Origin: an uncultured Bacteroidota bacterium
GTDB lineage: Bacteria > Bacteroidota > Rhodothermia > Rhodothermales > Salinibacteraceae
Length of the DNA: 64,000 bases
Direction of reading: 5' to 3'
Assembly: GCA_913056185.1 (NCBI GenBank)
Contig: CAJXLV010000008.1
Coordinates: 1 to 64,000 of the forward strand
The position numbers were made by a program, and so were the translations under genes. Below, piece after piece: positions 37,711 to 46,500 of the stretch. The notes below the pieces were generated by a model. It saw only the letters and a program-made list of their open reading frames with translations. It did not search any database and had not been told where the DNA came from. The number at the start of each line of letters is the position of its first letter. Positions within the stretch are counted from its first letter, which is position 1.

Positions 37711-38895
37711 CTACACCTGCAGGAGGGCCCGGTCGAGGTCGTCGCGCAGGTCATCGAACGTTTCCACGCCCACGCTGAGGCGGATCAGCGAGTCGGTGAG
37801 GCCGATCTTGCGCCGCTCCTCGGCCGGAATGGAGGCGTGGGTCATGGAGGCCGGGTGCTCGATGAGGCTCTCCACGCCGCCCAGGCTTTCGGCGAGGGTG
37901 AAGATCTCCACGGCGTCCAGAATGGCGAGCGCCTGGTCCATGTCGTCGTCGGCCAGCTCGAACGAAATCATGCCGCCGTAGTCCGACATCTGCTTCTGCG
38001 CCAGGGCATGGCCGGGATGAGAGGGGAGGCCCGGGTACCGAACGAGTCCCACCTTCTCGTGGGCGTTGAGCATCTGGGCGAGCCGTCGCGCACTGTCGCA
38101 GTGCTGCTCCATGCGCAGGTGCAGCGTTTTCGTGCCGCGCAGCGTCAGGAAGCAGTCCATGGGGCCGGGGGCCGCACCGGTGCTCTTGATTTGGAACCGC
38201 AGCTTCTCCGCCCACTCGTCCGAGTTGGTGCACACGGCCCCGAGGATGAGATCGGAGTGGCCGCCCAGGTACTTGGTGGCGGAGTGAAGCACAAGGTCGG
38301 CGCCGTGGGCAAGGGGCTGTTGCAGGTAGGGCGTGGCGAACGTGTTGTCCACCGCGACGGTCACGTCGTAGGCGTGCCCCAACTCACTGAGTGCCTCGAT
38401 GTCCACGACCCGCATGAGTGGATTTGTGGGCGTCTCGACCCACAGGAGTTGCGTGGCGTCTGTTAGCGCGTCGTCCACCGCGTCCAGGTCGCTCATGTCC
38501 ACGAACGAGGTGTGGATATTGAGCGGCTCGAAGACTTCCTCGAGGAGCCGGTAGGTGCCGCCGTACAGGTCGTCGGTGGCCACGATGTGGTCGCCGGGGC
38601 GGAGGCTCTTCACGATGGCGTCGATGCCCGCCACGCCGGAGCTAAACGCGATGCCGTGCTTTGCGCCTTCCAGGGAGGCGAGATTGCCCTCCAGGGCGGT
38701 GCGGGTGGGGTTGGAGACGCGCGAGTACTCGTAGCCCTGGTGCTCGCCCGGCGCGGCCTGGGCGTAGGTGGAGCTCTGGTAGATGGGCGTCATCACCGCG
38801 CCGGTGGAGGGATCGGGCTGCTGCCCGGCGTGGACGGCGCGGGTGCCAAAGCCGGAGGGGGCGTCGGCGGGATCGTTCGACGAGGAGGCAGGCAT
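37711..38895 (-). CDS. metB: Cystathionine gamma-synthase/lyase (Cys/Met metabolism PLP enzyme)
   Basis: PLP-dependent transsulfuration enzyme of 394 residues, family standard. Features are GFGTRAVHAGQQPD near the N-terminus, YSRVSNPTR (substrate arginine region), the PLP lysine K208 in HSATKYLGGHSD, and SLGGVESLIEHPASMTH near the C-terminus. It may act as gamma-synthase or gamma-lyase; sequence alone does not decide between them. ATG 38893-38895 fits the family; the frame is open further upstream without conserved residues. Confidence 0.9.
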   Translation of the reverse strand: MPASSSNDPADAPSGFGTRAVHAGQQPDPSTGAVMTPIYQSSTYAQAAPGEHQGYEYSRVSNPTRTALEGNLASLEGAKHGIAFSSGVAGIDAIVKSLRPGDHIVATDDLYGGTYRLLEEVFEPLNIHTSFVDMSDLDAVDDALTDATQLLWVETPTNPLMRVVDIEALSELGHAYDVTVAVDNTFATPYLQQPLAHGADLVLHSATKYLGGHSDLILGAVCTNSDEWAEKLRFQIKSTGAAPGPMDCFLTLRGTKTLHLRMEQHCDSARRLAQMLNAHEKVGLVRYPGLPSHPGHALAQKQMSDYGGMISFELADDDMDQALAILDAVEIFTLAESLGGVESLIEHPASMTHASIPAEERRKIGLTDSLIRLSVGVETFDDLRDDLDRALLQV

Positions 38896-39103
38896 GGGCG
38901 GGGAAACACGTGGCGGAAAACAGCAAAACGAGGCGCAGGAGGCGCCGCAGGCGGACGTCTCCGTCCGGAAAATTGAAAGCGGTTTTTGGGAAGAAGGTCC
39001 TGAAGACGGGGGGCATACGCCGCGCCCCGAGCCTCCGGCGGTGGAGACTCGGGGCCTGGGCGCTGCAGCTCGTCGCGGCTCTACAGGAGAAAACGCGCGG
39101 CCG

Positions 39104-40651
39104 TCAATTGTCGCCGTCGTTGGCCTGAGAGGTCTGTCCGGCACATTCCTTCACCCCTTGTGCCTTCTCGGTCTGCTCGGTCTGTACGTAGGCCTGGAAA
39201 AGCGCCGTGCAGGCACTTTGGCTGTAGCGACCGCCGGGGCCACTCAGCTGGCGGGCGCGCTCGAGCGGGGGAATCGACTTCTCAAAGAGCGAGCGGCGCT
39301 CCTCGTTCAGTTGCGTCACCAGTTCCTCCTCCTCCGCCGTCGGCGTCTGCTCCCGCGCCGTCAGCGAGTCGCGAAGAGACACGAGGCTGTCCTGCAACGC
39401 CACGCCCTTGTTCAGGTACGCCGCCCCAAGGTTGTACTGCTTCTTCGGGTCGTCAGGGTCCAACTCCACCGCCTTCGAGAGCTGAGTGGCAGCCTCGTCG
39501 TAGCGGTCGGCGTTGAGCAGCAGAGAGCCGTAGTTGTAGCGATACGTCGCGTCGTTCGGGGTGCGCTCGATCTGGCGCTCGTACGCCTGCATGGCCTGCT
39601 CCGTGTTGCCCGTCTGGTTGAGGGCATTCAGGCGAGAGTTTTGCAGGTCCGCGAGGGGCGACAGGGCCGAGAGGTCTGCGGAGAATGAGACTGTGTCCGA
39701 AATGGCGACGGCCTGCCCCGAGGCGGCGCGGGTGCCTTGCTTATAGAGCTCCACCCGGAGCTGGCCCTGCAGCTGGCGGGTGCCGCCCTCGGTTTTGTAA
39801 AAGGTTCCGCTCACAGTTCCTTCGCTGGTGGAGAGGGGGACGCGGCTGGGCGTAGAGCCGTCCACGCTGCGGGAGCCGCGTTCCGTTTCCACCGTTCCGG
39901 CGTATTGCACACCGCGGGTGCCCGAAAAGCGAAGCACGGTGGGGCGGCTGGAGAGGTCGTCAATGGCCTGCTTGGTCAGGGTGAGGGTGCGGCTGTACTG
40001 CTCGTTCTGCAGGTAGAGCTGCGACAGGATGGTGTAGGCGTCCTTCGAAGGCCGGTCCTCCTTCTCAATGTAGCGCTCCAGGATGGGGATGACGGTGCTC
40101 ATCTCTGAGGCCACCTTGTCTTCTTCCTGAAGACGTGCTGCCCGCAGGCGCGAGAAGGCTTCGTTCAGGATCGGCCCCGTCGAGTCCGGCTGGGTCACCC
40201 CGGCGGCTCCGAAGTACGAAGCGGCGCGGAGAAACGCATCCCGCGACTGGCTGCGGCGAGCGGTATTGAAGGCTTTGGCGCCCTTCTGGTATTCCTGGAT
40301 GTAGGCGCGCTCGCGCTGGGTACGGACCGTGCTCTGCTGCCCCGGCGCAAACTCAAGGGCGGAGGCTTCCGCCTCGCGGGCCCGAGAGTAAAGCGCTTTG
40401 TACTCGCTCGGCGGCGTTGTGCTGTCGGCCATCTGGCGCAGGATGCGAGCCTTCATCAGGTAGGCATCCACATTCGCTGAGTCCTGCGTAAGGGCCGAGT
40501 CCACGTTGGCCAAGGCACGGTCGTAATTCTGCTGTTCCATGGCGCCCTCGGCCGCGCTCATGTTGGGGTTGCCGGCGGAGCACCCCGAAAGGGCGAAGAG
40601 CCCGAGGCTTCCCAACACAAGAGCAAAGAGCGCTGACTGTCGCATCGTCAT
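39104..40651 (-). CDS. TPR-repeat lipoprotein
   Basis: A 515-residue lipoprotein: signal with lipobox LSGC (about residue 24), then helical TPR-like repeats. The first half has AMEQQNYDRALANVDSAL. The second half has clear TPR units (NDATYRYNYGSLLLNADRYDEAATQLSKAVELDPDD is one). A beta-like or disordered segment (about 240-320) lies between. It is probably a periplasm-facing scaffold. Two starts are possible (40651 or 40645). It stands alone on the minus strand; the divergent gene is an unknown at 41260. Confidence 0.85.
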   Translation of the reverse strand: MTMRQSALFALVLGSLGLFALSGCSAGNPNMSAAEGAMEQQNYDRALANVDSALTQDSANVDAYLMKARILRQMADSTTPPSEYKALYSRAREAEASALEFAPGQQSTVRTQRERAYIQEYQKGAKAFNTARRSQSRDAFLRAASYFGAAGVTQPDSTGPILNEAFSRLRAARLQEEDKVASEMSTVIPILERYIEKEDRPSKDAYTILSQLYLQNEQYSRTLTLTKQAIDDLSSRPTVLRFSGTRGVQYAGTVETERGSRSVDGSTPSRVPLSTSEGTVSGTFYKTEGGTRQLQGQLRVELYKQGTRAASGQAVAISDTVSFSADLSALSPLADLQNSRLNALNQTGNTEQAMQAYERQIERTPNDATYRYNYGSLLLNADRYDEAATQLSKAVELDPDDPKKQYNLGAAYLNKGVALQDSLVSLRDSLTAREQTPTAEEEELVTQLNEERRSLFEKSIPPLERARQLSGPGGRYSQSACTALFQAYVQTEQTEKAQGVKECAGQTSQANDGDN

Positions 40652-41259
40652 GATGAAGAGTCGTCAATCCGTAGGCAATGAGAAAAGCGCTGGGCCAGTC
40701 GTCCAAGAACGAAGCCCAGGGGCGTGATCCCGGCGACTGAACAACAAACTGGGGTTCGGTGCACGTAGGATAGCAGGAATGCAGGGGGCATTCAATACGT
40801 TTCCGGGTGCGGGTCCGTGAACTTCCGATCCACCGTTCCGCCTTGTATCGTTCTCGGGCCGTTTGCGCGGCGGTTGGCCGTGTGAAGGTCCATGCCCGGA
40901 GCGCTGTCCCGAACGGACGGCAGACAAAAAGGTATGAGAAGTTGCAGGGAGACACAAGAGGGGCTCCACACGGCCCCGGCAACGCCTGCTCCCTGACGAC
41001 GCCCGCGCCCGATCGGTTGTTTCTCCCACGAGGGCCTCCGGCACTCGTCCGGCGCATTGGTAATTGCGCCCGGTAGGCAATTGCGCCCGGTGGGCAATTG
41101 TGCATGGCAACTGCGCATTGTAACTACCGCCCCGCGCTGTTTTCTTGAACATCCATCGCTCCTCGTCCTGGCGACGACTCGTCGTCGGAAGCGCTCCCGC
41201 GCCCTGAGTTGACTCCTCGGTTCTCGTGTCGTTCCTCTTCTTTTGCCCCCCGCCTCCAC
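40652..41259. other. Divergent intergenic region with a 17-bp repeat array
   Basis: About 600 bases between divergent genes. Apart from the repeat at 41061-41107 I see no gene or terminator. Several frames cross it but they look non-coding. It probably contains promoters for both flanking genes. Confidence 0.5.
41061..41107. repeat. 17-bp repeat, two full copies and one shortened copy
   Basis: TAATTGCGCCCGGTAGG (41061-41077) and CAATTGCGCCCGGTGGG (41078-41094) are followed by CAATTGTGCATGG (41095-41107), which has lost four bases. Further degraded copies (CAACTGCGCATTG) follow. Confidence 0.8.
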
Positions 41260-42264
41260 ATGGAATCGACGTCCGCCTCCGACTCCCTCATCACGCCCAG
41301 CTTGCGCACCCTCCTCGGCGACATCGTGGACTACGCCGGGCTGTTTCCGCCAGCCGACTTGTCGCTGCAGCGTGCCCTACAGAAGTACGCAGAATACCGT
41401 CACGAGGAGGAGGCGTGGATGCTCTCGCGCTTCGTGCTTCCGGTGCATCGCCTGCCCGACCTGTCCAACCACCGAGGCCTCCTCAAGCGCGGACGCCCGT
41501 ACGCCCTTTCGGTCCTGGGGACGGGGGGCGCCACGGCGGCGTCGTTTGTGGACGCCTTTGAGCGCGACCTGGACGTAATCGAGACTTTCGATGCGGGGCA
41601 GCAGGGCCAGGCGCAGGTGGAGGTGATGGAGGTGCCGCTTCCGCAGGCCCTCGTGGGGGCGGACCGGGCAGACTACGCGGAGTGGCTCCGGGCGATGGAC
41701 CGACGGCTCGTGCGCACAGGCACCGCGAAGCTTGATGTGTTCCTGGAGGTGCCCACGACTCCCCAGGCGACGGCGGCCTTGCCGGCCCTCTGCGCCGCGC
41801 TTGCCACGCACAACAGCCGGCAGGCGCTCCCCGCCCGCACGATCGCCGGCCTGAAGGTGCGCTGCGGCGGGGGCACCCCCGGCGACGTGCCCGCTGCCGA
41901 AGACCTGGCCGCCTTCCTCGTTGCCTGCCGCGATGCCGGCGTGCCCTGCAAGGCCACTGCCGGCCTCCACCATCCTGTGCGTCACTACGACGATGGGCTG
42001 GACACTGAAATGCATGGCTTCCTCAACCTCTTTGTCGCGGCGGTGCTGGCCGCGGAGTGCGACCTGGATCGCCCCGAGGTGGTTGCGATTCTGCGAGAGG
42101 ACACGCCCGATAACTTCCGCTTCCTCAAGGAGTCGATCGCCTGGCGCGACCTCTCCGCCTCGCTTGAGGGGGTGCGCCACGTGCGCAACACCCTGGCCCG
42201 CTCGTTTGGCAGCTGCAGCTTCGAGGAGCCCATCGATCACCTCCGCGACCACGAACTGCTGTAG
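41260..42264 (+). CDS. Conserved-looking protein of unknown function upstream of fumarylacetoacetase
   Basis: A 334-residue soluble protein with no signal peptide or membrane segment. Notable stretches are DYAGLFPPADLSLQRALQKY near residue 25, LKVRCGGGTPGD, PCKATAGLHHPVRHY, and HGFLNLFVAAVLAAECD. The alternating strand/helix pattern with charged loops looks like a TIM-barrel or similar alpha/beta enzyme. I do not recognise the family. The gene precedes fumarylacetoacetase by 56 bases on the same strand, so co-transcription and a link to tyrosine or aromatic catabolism are possible (inference). The chosen ATG is the first after a non-coding-like leader. Confidence 0.7.
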   Translation: MESTSASDSLITPSLRTLLGDIVDYAGLFPPADLSLQRALQKYAEYRHEEEAWMLSRFVLPVHRLPDLSNHRGLLKRGRPYALSVLGTGGATAASFVDAFERDLDVIETFDAGQQGQAQVEVMEVPLPQALVGADRADYAEWLRAMDRRLVRTGTAKLDVFLEVPTTPQATAALPALCAALATHNSRQALPARTIAGLKVRCGGGTPGDVPAAEDLAAFLVACRDAGVPCKATAGLHHPVRHYDDGLDTEMHGFLNLFVAAVLAAECDLDRPEVVAILREDTPDNFRFLKESIAWRDLSASLEGVRHVRNTLARSFGSCSFEEPIDHLRDHELL

Positions 42265-42320
42265 CCTTCTCGGCCCGTTGGCCGTGCTCAGACTCCCTTC
42301 TCACGATCCGATGCCCCAGC

Positions 42321-43619
42321 ATGTCACGCTCGACCACTGACCCCGCGCTCGCCTCGTTTTTGGACGTGGGGCCTGCGCACCCGTTTCCCATCCAAAACCT
42401 CCCGTACGGCGTTTTTACGCCCCCGGACACCACTGTCCCGCGTGTAGGCGTTGCCATTGGCGACTGCGTGCTCGACCTCGCGCTGCTGAACCAGGAAGGG
42501 CTCTTCGAGGCGCTGCCCCTGCGCAGCACGCGCCCCTTCGCCCAGTCCACGCTGAATGCGTTCCTGGGACTGGGGGCGGAGGCCTGGGCAGCAGTCCGCG
42601 AACGCGTCCAAGAGCTTCTGCGGGCAGACACGGAGGCGCTTCGCGACAATGCCTCGCTCCGCGAACGAGCCCTGCACGCCCGCAGCGACGTGACGCTGCA
42701 TCTGCCCGTCGATGTGGGCGACTACACGGACTTCTATTCGTCGAAGCAGCACGCCATCAATGTGGGCACGATGTTTCGGGGGGCGGAGAATGCACTGAAG
42801 GACAACTGGGTACACCTGCCGGTGGGCTACCACGGCCGGGCCAGTTCCATCCTCCCAAGCGGGCACGACGTGCGTCGGCCCTGCGGGCAAACCCGTCCCC
42901 ATGATGATGCGCCGCCGGTGTTTGGACCCACACAGCTCCTGGATTTTGAGCTGGAGACGGGGTTTTTGGTGGGGGATGGCAATGAACTGGGCACGCCCAT
43001 CCCCATCGACGAGGCAGAGGAGCACATCTTTGGCATGGTGCTGGTCAACGACTGGAGCGCCCGCGACATCCAAGGGTGGGAGTACGATCCGCTCGGTCCC
43101 TTCCTGGGCAAGAGCTTCGCCACTACCCTCTCGCCGTGGGTGGTGCCCATGGCGGCCCTGGAGCCCTTCCGCACCGCGGGCCCCGCGCAGAAGCCCGAGC
43201 CGCTCGATTACCTGCAGGCCGAGGGCGACGCGGCGTACGACATTGCCCTGGAGGTGGACCTGCAGACCCCGGCGATGTCGGCTCCGCACACGATCTGCCG
43301 CAGCAACACCCGGCACCTCTACTGGTCGATGCGGCAACAGCTCGCCCACCATACCATCAATGGCTGCAACGTGCGCCCCGGCGACCTGATGGCCTCCGGC
43401 ACCATCAGCGGCCCCACGGAGGACAGCTACGGCAGCATGCTGGAGCTCTCCTGGCGCGGCGAACGGCCCCTGTCTCTCCCCGGCGAGGAGACGCGCTCGT
43501 TCCTGGAGGACGGCGACCGGGTCCTCCTGCGGGGCTATGCGCAAGGAGACGGGTACCGCGTGGGCTTTGGCACGGCCGCGGGAACGGTGCGCCCGGCGCG
43601 GTGCGGGGGGGCGGCGTAG
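42321..43619 (+). CDS. fahA: Fumarylacetoacetase
   Basis: Hydrolyses fumarylacetoacetate to fumarate and acetoacetate, the last step of tyrosine degradation. The 432-residue length fits the family. Conserved stretches include NLPYGVF at the N-terminus, DYTDFYSSKQHAINVGTMFR (catalytic His region), the LPVGYHGRASSI block and the metal-binding FELETGFLVG and VNDWSARDIQGWE regions. The upstream unknown gene is probably in the same operon. Other tyrosine-pathway genes (hmgA, hpd) are not in this window. Confidence 0.95.
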   Translation: MSRSTTDPALASFLDVGPAHPFPIQNLPYGVFTPPDTTVPRVGVAIGDCVLDLALLNQEGLFEALPLRSTRPFAQSTLNAFLGLGAEAWAAVRERVQELLRADTEALRDNASLRERALHARSDVTLHLPVDVGDYTDFYSSKQHAINVGTMFRGAENALKDNWVHLPVGYHGRASSILPSGHDVRRPCGQTRPHDDAPPVFGPTQLLDFELETGFLVGDGNELGTPIPIDEAEEHIFGMVLVNDWSARDIQGWEYDPLGPFLGKSFATTLSPWVVPMAALEPFRTAGPAQKPEPLDYLQAEGDAAYDIALEVDLQTPAMSAPHTICRSNTRHLYWSMRQQLAHHTINGCNVRPGDLMASGTISGPTEDSYGSMLELSWRGERPLSLPGEETRSFLEDGDRVLLRGYAQGDGYRVGFGTAAGTVRPARCGGAA

Positions 43620-43667
43620 GGGCTGGGTCCGGACGGACTGGCAGGCGGCTGTGAAATCGGCACGGCC

Positions 43668-43732
43668 CCCTGACAGTGTGCGCGCGGGCCCTGTTGTCAC
43701 ATGTGCACAGCTGTGACGGACGGCTGTCAGGG
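43668..43732. repeat. Nested inverted repeats between fahA and hsp20
   Basis: CCCTGACAG (43668-43676) is the reverse complement of CTGTCAGGG (43724-43732). Inside lie GTCACA (43696-43701) with TGTGAC (43712-43717), and the palindrome TGTGCACA (43702-43709). There is no T tract. It could be an operator, cruciform or RNA fold; its function is unknown. Confidence 0.6.
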
Positions 43733-43811
43733 CGGCGCCCCTCCGCGCCGAACTGGCAGCCACCGCGGCGGGGCGACGCGGCTGGTATGGGAGTTGTTCA
43801 TTGTGCTTGGT

Positions 43812-43823
43812 GAGTGAACACTC
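43812..43823. promoter_or_regulatory. Short palindrome GAGTGAACACTC ahead of hsp20
   Basis: A 12-base palindrome about 80 bases before the hsp20 start. The two arms face the opposite way from the HrcA CIRCE operator, so it is not that site, but it may bind another regulator. Confidence 0.3.
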
Positions 43824-43901
43824 GTCGGCGTGTCCATCGGATGCGACCGACCTTTTCTCCCTCCCCTTCGCACACCCTCGCACACAACGCCTCCAATCGT
43901 C

Positions 43902-44342
43902 ATGACTCGCCTCACCCGCACTCGCAACCTCAGTAGCCTCCAAAACGAGATCGATCGTGTCTTCGATCGGTTTTTCCCCTCCGCAGAGGACGCGCAGGAG
44001 GGCACTTCGCGGCAGCCCGTGTGGCGCCCGCGCATGGATCTCCTTGAATCGGACGAGACGTACCGCCTGCACCTCGATATGCCGGGCATGCGCCAGGAGG
44101 ACCTTACGATTCGATACCAGAACGACGAACTCGTGATCAGCGGTGAGCGCGAACGCCCGCACACCGACAAGGACGAAGAGTTTGTCCGAGCGGAGCGCTC
44201 CGTCGGCCAGTTCCGACGCGCCTTCACGCTTCCGCGCACCATCGATGCTGAAGGCATCCGCGCCACGTACGAGAGCGGCGTTCTCACTGTCACTGTGCCG
44301 AAGGCAGAGGCCGTCCAGCCGCGCCGGATCGAGATTCAGTAA
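43902..44342 (+). CDS. Small heat shock protein, Hsp20 family
   Basis: A 146-residue alpha-crystallin-domain chaperone that keeps unfolded proteins soluble. The core domain runs from about residue 42 (WRPRMDLLESDETYRLHLDMPG) to the C-terminal ESGVLTVTVPK, the family's diagnostic AxxxxGVLxVxVPK-like motif. The N-terminus (RNLSSLQNEIDRVFDRFF) is typical. ATG 43902 is the family start; the open frame begins at 43830. A terminator and a 13-bp repeat array lie downstream; nested dyads lie upstream. Confidence 0.95.
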   Translation: MTRLTRTRNLSSLQNEIDRVFDRFFPSAEDAQEGTSRQPVWRPRMDLLESDETYRLHLDMPGMRQEDLTIRYQNDELVISGERERPHTDKDEEFVRAERSVGQFRRAFTLPRTIDAEGIRATYESGVLTVTVPKAEAVQPRRIEIQ

Positions 44343-44348
44343 GCAGAT

Positions 44349-44387
44349 GCCGCATCCCGGTGCCGCATCCCGGTGCCGCATCCCGGT
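44349..44387. repeat. Three perfect 13-bp tandem copies after hsp20
   Basis: GCCGCATCCCGGT is repeated three times without mismatch, beginning 7 bases after the hsp20 stop; a partial copy (GCCGGTCCCG) follows. Confidence 0.9.
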
Positions 44388-44441
44388 GCCGGTCCCGCTC
44401 GTCTTTCCGGCTCTTCCTGGTCGAGTGAAGACGGCGGCCCG

Positions 44442-44472
44442 CCCCTGGCCGAATGTCGGTCAGGGGCATTTT
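44442..44472 (+). terminator. Rho-independent terminator after hsp20
   Basis: CCCCTGGCCG pairs with CGGTCAGGGG (10 base pairs with one G-T) around loop AATGT, followed by CATTTTTG. Confidence 0.8.
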
Positions 44473-44608
44473 TGATGGGGCGCATCCTGCGGAGAGTCCA
44501 TCTCGACGGCTCGTTGCATGTTGTCGGCGGCTGAGGAGAAACCTCCCGGGATTCACATCGCTTCCATGGGTGTTCAGCGTTCCCCTCAGATCCTCCCCCC
44601 GCACCACA

Positions 44609-45058
44609 ATGCGACGGACCACCCTGATCGACGAACATGGGCACATGGTGACGGTGCGTGCGCCGACGGACCAGCCGGCCAACGACCCGAAGGAAGATGC
44701 GCACCACGACTTCCTGACGGACCACTGGATGGACGTGGCGGCGGCGTCATTTCTCGGCTTCAAGCGCCACGGCATCGGCGCCGTGGTGGTGACGCAGCGC
44801 GACCCGGCGGCCAGCCCGATTCACGAGAGCATCGGCACCCACAAGCTGCTGTACAGCCCCGACACCGGCGGGTGGCTCACGTACCGGGCCGAGCGCCTGC
44901 CCACCGACTGGCTCGACACTCGCTTCCAGTCCTACAATCCCAACGAGTCGGCCGTCATTGTGATGGCGGACGACGATGGCTCGTTTCGAGTCTACGCCGT
45001 GGACGGCACGCCCGCCCCGCCGCGGAGCTACGAGCTGGTGCAGGCGCGTCAAAATTAG
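44609..45058 (+). CDS. Small acidic protein of unknown function
   Basis: A 149-residue protein without signal peptide or membrane segment. It starts with MRRTTLIDEHGHMVTVRAP, has a central helix (FLTDHWMDVAAASFLGFKRHGIGAVVV), and a beta-rich second half (TGGWLTYRAERLP, SAVIVMADDDGSFRVYAV). ATG 44609 is chosen after a non-coding-like leader open to 44453. No family was recognised. It is separated from hsp20 by a terminator and from the next gene, which converges, by 111 bases. Confidence 0.6.
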   Translation: MRRTTLIDEHGHMVTVRAPTDQPANDPKEDAHHDFLTDHWMDVAAASFLGFKRHGIGAVVVTQRDPAASPIHESIGTHKLLYSPDTGGWLTYRAERLPTDWLDTRFQSYNPNESAVIVMADDDGSFRVYAVDGTPAPPRSYELVQARQN

Positions 45059-45169
45059 CCCTCTGTCGCTCTGCCGCGCCGGAGTGAGGGGCGTTTGGTT
45101 CGGGCATTGTGTTGCGCGATGTGCACCGTGGAAGGGTCTCCCTTTGGAGACTCAGGCCCTCTTCCCGCC

Positions 45170-46393
45170 TCACGTCTCCCGCATCAGACCGTCTCGTTCC
45201 CCCCTGACTGCCCGCCCGCCGGCCCGAACCGCCACCGCCAGCACCACCGGAAAGACCGCCGCGTGCAGGTCTTGCGGCCACGCCGTCCACCCTGCTGCGA
45301 CCACCAAAGCGCCCACCGCGGTGGCGGCGAAGTACGTGCGGAGCCCCGTCGCCGATGGCCGCCACAGCAGCACCGCCGCCGCCCCCAGGTGCGTGGGCCA
45401 CGCCCAGAGCAGGTTCCAGTTAAAATTGGTCACGTTGTACGAGGCCACGAACCATAGAAAGCACATAAGCACGCCCGTGCCCCCCACGCCGGCCAGCAGT
45501 AGTGCGTCGCCACGGGCGCCAGGGCGGCGCCCCGTTGAGGCCTGCCAGCCGGTCCAGCCCAGCACGAGCACGAGAAACGCCCACCCGGCCGCCCCCGGCC
45601 AGGGAAAGGCCGAGGGGGTGGCCTCGTAGCCCTCGATCCAGCGCACCGTGTCGGTCTCCGCCACGAGGGCACGGGTCGTGTCGGGCGTCTGCAGGGTGGC
45701 ATTCTCAAAGGCCCGAAACAGATAGTCCGGCAGAAAATGCGCCTCGCGCGGTGTGGGGCGGCGGTCGGACGGCGTGCCCAGCGCCAGGTCGAAGCTCAGG
45801 TCCACGAGCGGCAGATTGGCCGCGTAGGGATCCAGCAGGTGCCGAAACGTGTCCTGCGGGTGCGGGCGGGGGGCAAACTGCACCGCCGGGCCCAGCGTAC
45901 GCTCCAGCACGTCTCGCACGCGGGTGGAGCAGTTGTCGAAGAAAAAAACGTACTGGTAATAACGATTCTCGGGCCGGGCGTTGCGTTCGAGGGCCCGAAA
46001 CAGCTGCGTCCGCTGGGCGCGGGTGAGGGCGAGCGTCTGCTCCAGAACGGGCCGTCGTTGTCGCTGGTAGGCCCGCAGCGCCGCGTCGTAGGGCACCACG
46101 CTCAGAAAGTACCGCAGGTGGCCGTACGCAAACTTGGGGATGAAGAGCGGATCGCTAAAATCGAAGGTGCCGTAGTTGTAGAGGCGATTGACGCCGAGGA
46201 CCGGGTCGTGCACCCGCAGGGCGCTGTGGCCGAACATCGAGTACACCGGCTCGCCGGGCAGGATGGTGACCATCGACACCTCCGACTCCGCCGACAACTG
46301 CGAGGGCTGGGCCGGGCTCGGCGCTGCGCCGCCTCCCAGGACCAGTGCGAGAAGAAGGGCAAAGAGGGGACGAGAGGGGACAGCGGAGATCAT
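45170..46393 (-). CDS. DUF4105 domain membrane protein
   Basis: A 407-residue protein with a signal peptide (cleavage near SPAQPS), a periplasmic domain, and about four or five membrane segments in the last 140 residues. The domain contains the DUF4105 marks EPVYSMFGHSALRVHDP, the FDFSDPLFIPKFAYGHLRYFLS block and FFDNCSTRVRDVLE (conserved His and Cys residues suggestive of an NlpC/LNB-like cysteine hydrolase fold). DUF4105 proteins are common in Bacteroidota and Proteobacteria; function is not established. It is divergent from nth with 107 bases between the starts. The ATG at 46391-46393 gives the best signal peptide; another lies nine codons upstream. Confidence 0.8.
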   Translation of the reverse strand: MISAVPSRPLFALLLALVLGGGAAPSPAQPSQLSAESEVSMVTILPGEPVYSMFGHSALRVHDPVLGVNRLYNYGTFDFSDPLFIPKFAYGHLRYFLSVVPYDAALRAYQRQRRPVLEQTLALTRAQRTQLFRALERNARPENRYYQYVFFFDNCSTRVRDVLERTLGPAVQFAPRPHPQDTFRHLLDPYAANLPLVDLSFDLALGTPSDRRPTPREAHFLPDYLFRAFENATLQTPDTTRALVAETDTVRWIEGYEATPSAFPWPGAAGWAFLVLVLGWTGWQASTGRRPGARGDALLLAGVGGTGVLMCFLWFVASYNVTNFNWNLLWAWPTHLGAAAVLLWRPSATGLRTYFAATAVGALVVAAGWTAWPQDLHAAVFPVVLAVAVRAGGRAVRGERDGLMRET

Positions 46394-46500
46394 TCGGGGC
46401 CGGCGTGAAGCATAGAGCAAATCACACTCGCCTCGAACGTTCGCCCCCCGGGCGGGTTCAACGCACGGTCATTTTTCCGTGAACCAATTCTGCCGCCGCC

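Noticed and set aside
43812-43823. CIRCE operator for HrcA before hsp20
   Set aside because: CIRCE has CACTC first and GAGTG second with a 9-base gap; here the order is reversed and the gap is 2.
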